Of a stretch of 9,722 nucleotides of DNA, positions 1-4,784 are shown one piece after another (position 1 is the stretch's first letter; every line of letters begins with the position of its first letter). The DNA is from an uncultured Helicobacteraceae bacterium (GTDB lineage Bacteria; Campylobacterota; Campylobacteria; Campylobacterales; UBA6016), in assembly GCA_937973585.1 (NCBI GenBank), contig CALJKN010000053.1, positions 1 to 9,722 on the forward strand, written 5' to 3'. The notes beneath the pieces are model-generated. The model had not been told where the DNA came from and ran no database searches. It saw only the letters and a list, made by a program, of their open reading frames with translations. Position numbers and translations under genes: made by a program.

Positions 1-70
1 GATAGTTTTAGGTTGTATGAGTCTATCTTCATAACACACCCTTTTTTCTAAAATTCATCCCCCTATATCG

Positions 71-110
71 GCAAAACTTTCAAATGTTTTGCGTTTTTCT
101 CTATTTTTTT
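71..110 (+). terminator. Putative intrinsic terminator of an unseen upstream gene
   Basis: A 7-bp perfect stem, GCAAAAC (71-77) with GTTTTGC (86-92), encloses an 8-base loop and is followed at once by a T-rich tract (94-98 and 104-110). This fits a Rho-independent terminator acting on plus-strand transcription that enters from the left edge. The stem is rather AT-rich, so strength is uncertain. No coding sequence is recognisable in bases 1-70. Confidence 0.5.
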
Positions 111-117
111 GTATCCT
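104..117 (+). promoter_or_regulatory. Possible sigma70 promoter for the cupin gene
   Basis: A run of seven Ts at 104-110, then G and the hexamer TATCCT (112-117), resembles the T-rich extended -10 promoters of Campylobacterota, which lack a clear -35 box. It lies about 40 bases before the cupin start codon at 156. The -10 matches the consensus only partly, so this is a weak call based on position and composition. Confidence 0.25.
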
Positions 118-155
118 ATTTTCAAAAAACAAATCACAACAACAAGGGAGAGACG

Positions 156-515
156 ATGTATCTCAAAAAAAGGGTTGAAGAGGTCGAGGCTAAGCCGCAA
201 AAGGCGGGATCGGGCGTATCGATGAGGATGCTAATATCTCCGGATGAGGCTTCTAATTTTGCGATGAGAAACTTTGTCATAGAGTCCGGCGGATATATGC
301 CTGTCCATACAAACACCGTAGAGCACGAGCAATACGTCCTAAGCGGCAAAGCGGCGGTGCAGATAGGGGATGGCGAGATTGAGGCGCAAGCGGGAGACGT
401 ACTGTTGATTCCGGCAGGTGTACCGCACGGATACAGGACTATCGGGGATGAGCCGTATAGCTTTTTGTGTCTGGTTCCAAACCGTGAGGACAAGATAGAG
501 ATACTGTCATGCTAA
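156..515 (+). CDS. Small single-domain cupin protein
   Basis: A 119-residue protein with one cupin beta-barrel. Cupin motif 1 is seen around residues 46-64 (GG...H51-T-N53...E56...G64) and motif 2 at residues 80-91 (GDVLLIPAGVPH, H91). H51, E56 and H91 would be metal ligands. The usual second histidine of motif 1 is replaced by N53, although H57 and E58 lie close by. The start is placed at ATG 156 because it follows the ribosome binding site AAGGGAGA at 144-151. The longer in-frame start at 84 would add 24 hydrophobic, low-complexity residues encoded within the terminator and promoter region. No substrate can be assigned, because small cupins of this kind include sugar-binding, dioxygenase-like and sensory proteins. 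The nucleotidyltransferase gene follows after 9 bases, so the two are probably co-transcribed. Confidence 0.85.
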   Translation: MYLKKRVEEVEAKPQKAGSGVSMRMLISPDEASNFAMRNFVIESGGYMPVHTNTVEHEQYVLSGKAAVQIGDGEIEAQAGDVLLIPAGVPHGYRTIGDEPYSFLCLVPNREDKIEILSC

Positions 516-524
516 GGGGATAAA

Positions 525-842
525 ATGACAAAAGAGGAGATACTCCAAATACTAAAAGAGCTAAAACCAAAGTACGAGGCGGAGGGGTTCGAGATACTGG
601 GGCTTTTTGGCTCATACGCCAGAGATGAGGCGACGGAGAGTAGTGATGTGGATATACTCTACAAAATACCGAATATGTCCGAGTATCTCCAAAAATACGA
701 CGGCTGGAGCGCAATCAACCACATAGTTGAGACCAAACAGAGCCTCTCGCAAACGCTTCACAAAAAGGTTGATTTCGTGGATATAGAGACGCTAAACGAA
801 ATCGGAAAAAAATATATTCTATCGGATGTGGTGTATGTCTAG
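525..842 (+). CDS. MntA-type minimal nucleotidyltransferase (orphaned antitoxin-like)
   Basis: A 105-residue protein of the minimal nucleotidyltransferase (pol beta-like) family. The signature GSX10DXD is complete: G29-S30, then D41 and D43, with a probable third catalytic aspartate at D83 in the KKVDFVD stretch. Family members of this size (MntA) usually pair with a HepT (DUF86) HEPN protein, and characterised MntA antitoxins AMPylate the HepT toxin. A strong ribosome binding site (AAGGGGA, 514-520) precedes ATG 525 and overlaps the cupin stop. The active site looks intact, so the protein may be functional. However, the HepT reading frame that begins inside its last codons stops after 18 codons, which leaves it without its usual partner. 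The role without a toxin is unknown. Confidence 0.85.
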   Translation: MTKEEILQILKELKPKYEAEGFEILGLFGSYARDEATESSDVDILYKIPNMSEYLQKYDGWSAINHIVETKQSLSQTLHKKVDFVDIETLNEIGKKYILSDVVYV

Positions 843-891
843 GTCAAAATACGAGTTTGTGCTAAATCGGTCTAACTTTATGAAAAGGTAA
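835..891 (+). pseudogene. Truncated hepT (DUF86) remnant
   Basis: An ATG at 835 overlaps the end of the nucleotidyltransferase gene by 8 bases, the arrangement usual for mntA-hepT pairs. The frame encodes 18 residues beginning MSRSKYEFVL, which resembles the N-terminus of HepT/DUF86 proteins (commonly a short MS-x-x-x-Y-x-F/Y-L start). It ends at TAA 889-891. HepT proteins are normally about 110-140 residues long, so nearly all of the gene, including the HEPN RX4-6H active site, is missing. The lost part abuts the 3' end of the convergent nuclease-like gene, whose stop is at 878-880. Identification rests on a short similarity plus gene context, so it is an inference. Confidence 0.45.
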
Positions 892-1507
892 AACAGACTG
901 GTGACCAAGCCCAAACTCTTTTTTTATTATCATCAATTTTATAAGGTTGCTCAGATTTTATTTCATAGTGACAATCACGAATATATTTTGAAAATTCTTT
1001 GTCTTTTTGCACTTCATCAAATAAGCCAAGAATCTTCTCCTCTAGTTCGTTTTCTATGTTTCGACTTTCCTTTTCTAGTAAGTCAATATCCATAAAAAAA
1101 GCCATTATGCCATTTTTCCAAGTAGTAGAACTTTTTTCCTTGTTCAGTATATATATTATTCTTTCAATGTCTTGAGCTATTTTATCAAGTCTATCAACTC
1201 CATTTTTCACTTCTATTACGCTATGTGGTTCATTATTTTTGTACAAAATAATATCCCCTCTTCCGTTGACGGCTCTTTTTTTATTTGAAACTTTGGTTGT
1301 GCTACCTGAATCCCTAATTGCGCTTTTTATATTTAACTCTAAAGACGGTTTGTAGGCATCGCCTAGTTTTGATAGGCTCTTGGCAATATTTACCGTAATT
1401 AAATATTCTGGACCCCAACTTATGGAAACATCTTCCCATTCATAGTATTCTTGTTGAGAAAGTCTTATTCCATCTAAAACTTTTTGAACAATTTCATCTC
1501 TCTTCAT
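878..1507 (-). CDS. PD-(D/E)XK nuclease-like hypothetical protein
   Basis: A 209-residue protein that I cannot assign to a named family. Residues 82-102 contain G-R-G-D85-I-I-L-Y and then S-V-I-E99-V-K101-N. This is the D-(X)n-E-X-K core of PD-(D/E)XK endonuclease folds on two adjacent beta strands, and E57 or E34 upstream could be the helix-1 acidic residue. The following stretch (about 104-125) is a likely amphipathic helix, and 147-175 is rich in charged helix-forming residues. No signal peptide or membrane segment is seen. ATG 1507 follows a very strong ribosome binding site, AGGAGGAG, at 1511-1518. The gene overlaps the preceding gene by 14 bases, so translation is probably coupled. Base composition is markedly AT-rich (about 27% GC in 961-1020) compared with about 45% in moaA, which suggests recent acquisition. 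It could be a restriction or defence nuclease, or an accessory protein with a catalytic-looking fold. Target unknown. Confidence 0.65.
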   Translation of the reverse strand: MKRDEIVQKVLDGIRLSQQEYYEWEDVSISWGPEYLITVNIAKSLSKLGDAYKPSLELNIKSAIRDSGSTTKVSNKKRAVNGRGDIILYKNNEPHSVIEVKNGVDRLDKIAQDIERIIYILNKEKSSTTWKNGIMAFFMDIDLLEKESRNIENELEEKILGLFDEVQKDKEFSKYIRDCHYEIKSEQPYKIDDNKKRVWAWSPVCFTFS

Positions 1508-1904
1508 CTTCTCCTCCTAATAAAAAATTCTCATCTATCTCAAATTTCCTCAAAAATAGGTATTTTCGGTATTGTATTTTTTCGGCCAAAAAATATACAG
1601 TAGCCATTGTGATAGTTTTATCCTCTAAAACTACCTCTATCTCTCGCTTGGTGTAGTGTTCTGGGTAGCCTTCTAGTTCATCGAGTCTTAGCATCGTCCG
1701 ATAGCTTACATCGTACACTTCGCCATGCACGCATAGCCCCTCACCCTCTGCGTCTATCAGATATGGGAATGATGGATATTTGCATATCAGCGGGTAACTG
1801 TGCAGTGTTTTGGCGGTTGATATGAATTTTGATTTTACCAATATACCATGATTGTCAAAGCCTCTCTTGAGTGTGCCATACACAAAAACTCTAAACATCG
1901 TCAT
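1494..1904 (-). CDS. Gamma-glutamylcyclotransferase-fold protein (GGCT/YtfP-like)
   Basis: A 136-residue protein of the gamma-glutamylcyclotransferase-like (AIG2/YtfP/GGACT) superfamily. The N-terminal substrate-loop motif Y9-G-T-L-K13 and the catalytic-glutamate region L-D-E-L-E78-G-Y-P are both present. E78 is the likely general acid/base. Known members cyclise gamma-glutamyl amines or peptides to 5-oxoproline, but many bacterial ones have no proven substrate. Three in-frame starts are close together: TTG 1910, ATG 1904 and ATG 1898. I prefer ATG 1904 because AAGG at 1914-1917 is suitably spaced, but ATG 1898 is nearly as good because it starts right before the first beta strand. The last 14 bases overlap the nuclease-like gene, and the C-terminal GGEDEER tail carries that gene's ribosome binding site. 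Confidence 0.8.
   Translation of the reverse strand: MTMFRVFVYGTLKRGFDNHGILVKSKFISTAKTLHSYPLICKYPSFPYLIDAEGEGLCVHGEVYDVSYRTMLRLDELEGYPEHYTKREIEVVLEDKTITMATVYFLAEKIQYRKYLFLRKFEIDENFLLGGEDEER
1511..1518 (-). promoter_or_regulatory. Strong Shine-Dalgarno site inside the upstream gene
   Basis: AGGAGGAG, read on the minus strand, lies 3 bases before ATG 1507 and fixes the start of the nuclease-like gene. It is formed by the Gly-Gly-Glu codons near the 3' end of the gamma-glutamylcyclotransferase-like gene, so the second gene is translated from a site embedded in the first. Confidence 0.75.
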
Positions 1905-1981
1905 CGGCAAAAACCTTGTATCAAAAATGAGTATAGCCGTCTTTTACATTTTCAGTTTAGCATTGTATCACTAAATTTTAG

Positions 1982-2275
1982 TTGCTTAAAGAAGAAAACG
2001 GCTCTAAAAACTGGTATTACGGTCCTTTAAATGATGAATATACGATATTTCAACCGTTTTTATATTCTCTTGATGTGATACTTCCGGTAGTTGATTTGTA
2101 TATGGAAAAAGATTGGGGCGTATATATTCCGACTCCAAGTGGGTATTTTGATTGGCTAAACCCATCCACTATAACATTCAATCACATCGTTCGTTTGATT
2201 GTGTGGCTTGAGATATTGTTTGGTTGGATACTTGTGGCGATATTGTCGGGACTTGCGAAAAACGAGAAGGATTAG
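1982..2275 (+). pseudogene. C-terminal remnant of a membrane protein
   Basis: The frame encodes up to 97 residues and contains FQPFLYSLDVILPVVDLY (residues 23-40), an aromatic stretch, then one hydrophobic helix (about 68-91, VRLIVWLEILFGWILVAILSG) and a short basic tail. This pattern matches a C-terminal segment I recall at the end of larger bacterial membrane proteins, including pentapeptide-repeat proteins. There it normally follows several hundred residues. Here the frame opens with a TTG directly after an in-frame TAG (1979-1981), with another TAG at 1958-1960. It has no ATG and no evident ribosome binding site. I read it as the surviving 3' end of a decayed gene. A short expressed single-pass protein remains possible. 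Confidence 0.5.
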
Positions 2276-2357
2276 AGCGTTATTCCAAAACCCCATTTTT
2301 TGCTTTTTTATCCTCTTTTGGTTACCCTTGCCGAAAATGAAAAACAAATATATTTCT

Positions 2358-2427
2358 GCCGCCTTGTGCGGCTAGCTTCAGCGGCATAGCGCCTAGCGTA
2401 GCCGAGACGGGCTTTGCCTGTTTCGGC
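2358..2427 (+). repeat. GC-rich tandem hairpin block in the moaA leader
   Basis: Three inverted repeats stand side by side: GCCGC (2358-2362) with GCGGC (2368-2372); GCTAG (2371-2375) with CTAGC (2393-2397); and a 12-bp hairpin, 2401-2412 with 2416-2427, around a TTT loop. The last stem has ten Watson-Crick and two G-T pairs when read as plus-strand RNA. On the other strand those two pairs become A-C mismatches, which favours a plus-strand transcript. The first two stems share two bases and could be alternatives. No T-run follows, so this is not an ordinary terminator. It sits 37 bases before the moaA start. It may be a structured leader or a dispersed palindromic repeat; the sequence alone cannot tell which. 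Confidence 0.6.
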
Positions 2428-2464
2428 GTGTCCTTGAGGTTATTGAAATAGCGAAAAGATTAAA

Positions 2465-3433
2465 ATGTTAATAGACGGACACGGAAGACATATAAACTAC
2501 TTACGGTTATCGGTGACGGAGAGGTGCAACTTTCGATGTAGCTACTGTATGCCGGATAAGCCTTTTAGCTGGGTACCAAAGGAGAATGTCCTCAGTTTTG
2601 AGGAGATGTTTAGCTTTGTGAGGGCGGCTATCGACGAGGGGATAACAAAGATCCGGATAACCGGAGGGGAGCCTACGCTCAGAGAGGATCTCGACAAGTT
2701 TTTGGCGATGATTTACGGCTACAAACCGGATATCGATATAGCGATGACGACAAACGGCTTTCTACTCTCCTCGTGCGCCGATAAGCTAGCACGTGCGGGG
2801 CTAAAACGGATCAATATCTCCCTAGATTCGCTCCGTCCGGAGGTCGCAAAACAGATAGCAGGGGGCAAGGATGTCCTCCCAAATGTTTTGGCCGGAATCG
2901 ATGCGGCGTTGGCGGCAGGTCTGCGGGTAAAGCTAAATACCGTCCCGCTCAAAGGGGTAAATGACGGTGAGCTACTGGATATACTGGAATATGCCAAAGG
3001 GCGCAAAATAATGCTCAGGTTTATTGAGTTTATGGAAAACTCCCACGCCGACAAGGGTGCAACGGGGCTAAACTCGGATGAGATACTCTCCATAATCCGC
3101 CAAAAATACGAGATAACCGAAATACAAAAAGAGTTTAGCTCTCCGGCAAAACTGTATGAGCTTCCAGACGGATATGTTTTTGGGGTGATAGAGCCTCACA
3201 AAGAGGATTTTTGTGATTCGTGCAACCGCTTGCGGCTGACTGCCGAGGGGTATCTAATACCTTGTTTGTATTTTGACGAGGCACTAAGTATCAAGGACGC
3301 ATTGAGGGCAGGGGATGTTCCGGCGGCGGTTGAGGTATTCAAAAAAGTGATAAAAGATAAACCCCAAAAAAACCGCTGGGGCGGCGAGGATAGTGAGATG
3401 AGCGGGCGGGCTTTTTATATGACCGGAGGCTGA
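2465..3433 (+). CDS. moaA: GTP 3',8-cyclase MoaA
   Basis: A 322-residue radical SAM enzyme that catalyses the first step of molybdenum cofactor synthesis, converting GTP to 3',8-cyclo-7,8-dihydro-GTP. MoaC then makes cyclic pyranopterin monophosphate. The N-terminal [4Fe-4S] motif is C21-X3-C25-X2-C28, and the SAM-binding GGEP is at 67-70. The C-terminal substrate-binding cluster uses C250, C253 and C267. The protein ends in Gly-Gly (321-322), the tail that reaches into the MoaA active site and is needed for activity. The KPFSWVPKEN segment (32-41) is typical of Campylobacterota MoaA. ATG 2465 begins the conserved MLIDGHGR start, but its ribosome binding site is weak (GAAAAG, about 2453-2458). 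A hairpin block lies just upstream. No moaC is in the window. Confidence 0.97.
   Translation: MLIDGHGRHINYLRLSVTERCNFRCSYCMPDKPFSWVPKENVLSFEEMFSFVRAAIDEGITKIRITGGEPTLREDLDKFLAMIYGYKPDIDIAMTTNGFLLSSCADKLARAGLKRINISLDSLRPEVAKQIAGGKDVLPNVLAGIDAALAAGLRVKLNTVPLKGVNDGELLDILEYAKGRKIMLRFIEFMENSHADKGATGLNSDEILSIIRQKYEITEIQKEFSSPAKLYELPDGYVFGVIEPHKEDFCDSCNRLRLTAEGYLIPCLYFDEALSIKDALRAGDVPAAVEVFKKVIKDKPQKNRWGGEDSEMSGRAFYMTGG
3425..3429 (+). promoter_or_regulatory. queD Shine-Dalgarno formed by the MoaA Gly-Gly codons
   Basis: GGAGG at 3425-3429 is part of the GGA GGC codons for the terminal glycines of MoaA and lies 5 bases before TTG 3435. It decides in favour of the TTG start for queD and ties queD translation to the end of moaA. 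Confidence 0.75.
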
Positions 3434-3434
3434 T

Positions 3435-3986
3435 TTGATAATACGAAAGCTTTTTAAATTTGAAAATGCCCATATCGTGAGAGGTTGTTCGACGGAGCGT
3501 TGTAAATATTCGATTCACGGGCATAGCTACAAGGCTGAGATACTTCTAAGCTCCGATACTCTCGATAACGGGCAGATGGTTATGGATTTTGGACTCCTAA
3601 AGGGTGCCGTTAGGGATGTCGTCGATTCGTTTGATCATGCTATAGCGTTGTGGGACAAGGATGAAGCGGAATATATAGAGTATGCAAAAAAATACAGCCA
3701 CAGGTGGGCACTTTTGCCGATTAGCCCCTCTGCCGAGCAGTTTAGCAGACTTTTTTTTGTTGCGATTGACGCTCTGATAAACGGTTTTAACTATGCAAAC
3801 GGGGAGTCAAACGTCGAGTTGCATAGCGTAATAGTGCATGAGACGGATACCGGATACGCACAGTGTTTTAGAGATGATGCGTATAGTAAAAAAATGGGTC
3901 TAATTGATTTGGGCAAGGTTATTTTTTCGGACGATGTAAAACGGGAGTGGAGTTCACCTGATATATTAGGTAAAATATTAAACTAA
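3435..3986 (+). CDS. queD: 6-carboxy-5,6,7,8-tetrahydropterin synthase QueD
   Basis: A 183-residue protein of the 6-pyruvoyl-tetrahydropterin synthase/QueD family. It makes 6-carboxytetrahydropterin from dihydroneopterin triphosphate on the route to preQ0 and queuosine. The zinc ligands are H13, H28 and H30 (S-I-H-G-H), and the probable catalytic cysteine is C23. D67-H68 (FDHA) and E136 (VHET) complete the active site. It is longer than E. coli QueD (about 120 residues) because of an insertion after the FDHA motif (about 72-98) and a C-terminal extension. The long form is, from memory, the Campylobacterota type. It starts at TTG 3435, one base after the moaA stop, with GGAGG 5 bases upstream. 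In Campylobacter, as I recall, a queE-like gene sits between queD and moaA, but none is present here. Confidence 0.92.
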   Translation: MIIRKLFKFENAHIVRGCSTERCKYSIHGHSYKAEILLSSDTLDNGQMVMDFGLLKGAVRDVVDSFDHAIALWDKDEAEYIEYAKKYSHRWALLPISPSAEQFSRLFFVAIDALINGFNYANGESNVELHSVIVHETDTGYAQCFRDDAYSKKMGLIDLGKVIFSDDVKREWSSPDILGKILN

Positions 3987-4097
3987 AGGTAAAAAGCACC
4001 TGGGGGTAAAATAAGCAACTAGTTGTGCAGGCAGTCTGCCGAACACCTGATTTACGGCTCTGCCGGAAATTTGAGAACTAATCAGAAGGAAGTTAAA

Positions 4098-4520
4098 ATG
4101 AGAAAAACAATACTGCTAACTAGCCTAGCTACCGCAACGCTATTACTCATCGGATGCGGCGGCGATAAAAAAGTAGAGGAGAGGGTAGCCGAAATCCAAA
4201 AATCGGATGTTCAGCAGTCGGCTACCGAGGCTACAAAACCGACAGCTCCGGTTGCAAAAGAGGAGCCAAAACAAGCATCCTCGCAGGGGCAATCGCTATA
4301 CGTCAAAAAATGTGCGGCATGTCACGGTGAAAAAGCGGAGGGGAAAGCCTCCTATCCAAAACTTGCCGGACAGACAAAAGAGGATTTGACTAAAAAACTA
4401 GACGGCTATATAGACGGCTCATTCGGTGGGGCGCAAAAAGTGATTATGGCCGGGCAAGCAAAACAACTAGCACAAAGCGAGAGAGAGGCGATAGCCGAGT
4501 ATATCTCTACTATCAAGTAG
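4098..4520 (+). CDS. Monoheme class I cytochrome c lipoprotein
   Basis: A 140-residue periplasmic c-type cytochrome anchored by a lipid. Residues 1-20 form a lipoprotein signal peptide ending in the lipobox L-I-G-C20. A proline/alanine/lysine-rich linker (about 22-63) is probably flexible. The cytochrome domain holds the heme motif C72-A-A-C75-H76, with M117 (VIMAG) as the likely sixth ligand. The compact domain resembles the small electron-carrier cytochromes (c553/c554-like) common in Campylobacterota. ATG 4098 is chosen because AAGGAAG (4086-4092) precedes it and the signal peptide starts there. The in-frame start at 4023 would put 25 unrelated residues before the signal. Its electron-transfer partners are not shown by the context. 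The SemiSWEET-like gene follows after 3 bases. Confidence 0.9.
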   Translation: MRKTILLTSLATATLLLIGCGGDKKVEERVAEIQKSDVQQSATEATKPTAPVAKEEPKQASSQGQSLYVKKCAACHGEKAEGKASYPKLAGQTKEDLTKKLDGYIDGSFGGAQKVIMAGQAKQLAQSEREAIAEYISTIK

Positions 4521-4523
4521 CCG

Positions 4524-4784
4524 ATGATAGATTTACTTGGGTTTACGGCGGCATTTTTTACGACTGCCGCTTTTGTTCCGCAGGCGCTAAAGGTATATAA
4601 AACAAAAAAAACCGAGGATTTGTCTCTCGGTCTTTTTTCGATGCTTACCTTTGGTGTTTTTTTGTGGCTGATCTATGGACTATTGATATCTTCTATGCCT
4701 GTTATCGTAGCAAATATCATTACGCTAATTTTGGCAGGGTATATCCTATATGAGAAAATGGCGGAGGCCGGACGCAACTCCTAG
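4524..4784 (+). CDS. SemiSWEET-family PQ-loop transporter
   Basis: An 86-residue integral membrane protein with three predicted helices (about 4-24, 35-55 and 59-77). This is the size and layout of bacterial SemiSWEET proteins, which dimerise to form a sugar or small-solute pathway. The PQ-loop motif is P19-Q20 in the first helix, followed by the conserved basic/Thr-Asp segment K-T-K-K-T-E-D-L-S. W48 and N64 correspond to substrate-pocket positions. It starts 3 bases after the cytochrome c stop with no clear ribosome binding site of its own, so translation is probably coupled. Its stop codon overlaps the stop of the convergent DUF4130 gene. The substrate is unknown. Confidence 0.85.
   Translation: MIDLLGFTAAFFTTAAFVPQALKVYKTKKTEDLSLGLFSMLTFGVFLWLIYGLLISSMPVIVANIITLILAGYILYEKMAEAGRNS

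Larger units (their letters stand above)
1905..2464. other. Gene-poor interval between the divergent GGCT-like gene and moaA
   Basis: This 560-base stretch holds no clearly intact gene. It begins with the 5' region of the minus-strand GGCT-like gene, contains the membrane-protein remnant (1982-2275) and a T-rich spacer (about 2280-2345), and ends with a GC-rich folded block (2358-2427). Promoters for the minus-strand pair and for moaA must lie here, but no convincing -35/-10 pair was found by eye. Confidence 0.6.

Noticed and set aside
84..155. Upstream extension of the cupin gene to an in-frame start at 84
   Set aside because: The extra residues come from the terminator/promoter-like T-rich region, and a good ribosome binding site sits just before ATG 156.
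134..714. Two minus-strand frames across the cupin and nucleotidyltransferase genes
   Set aside because: Both oppose genes with intact family motifs and have no ribosome binding site or recognisable domain.
2358..2427. A proven Moco riboswitch or an integron attC site
   Set aside because: The base order does not match either motif well enough by eye. Only the inverted repeats and their strand bias are certain, so it is reported as a hairpin block of unknown role.
2719..3093. A 124-codon minus-strand frame inside moaA
   Set aside because: It is the antisense shadow of a well-conserved enzyme. Its serine/proline-rich translation reflects the complement of moaA codons.
4011..4065. Palindrome CAACTAGTTG (4016-4025) and short GC hairpins upstream of the cytochrome gene as an operator
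   Set aside because: The stems are only 3-5 bp and there is no regulator context, so they could easily occur by chance.
4023..4097. Longer start for the cytochrome c gene
   Set aside because: A clear lipoprotein signal peptide begins at ATG 4098 behind AAGGAAG, and the upstream 25 codons have no protein-like character.
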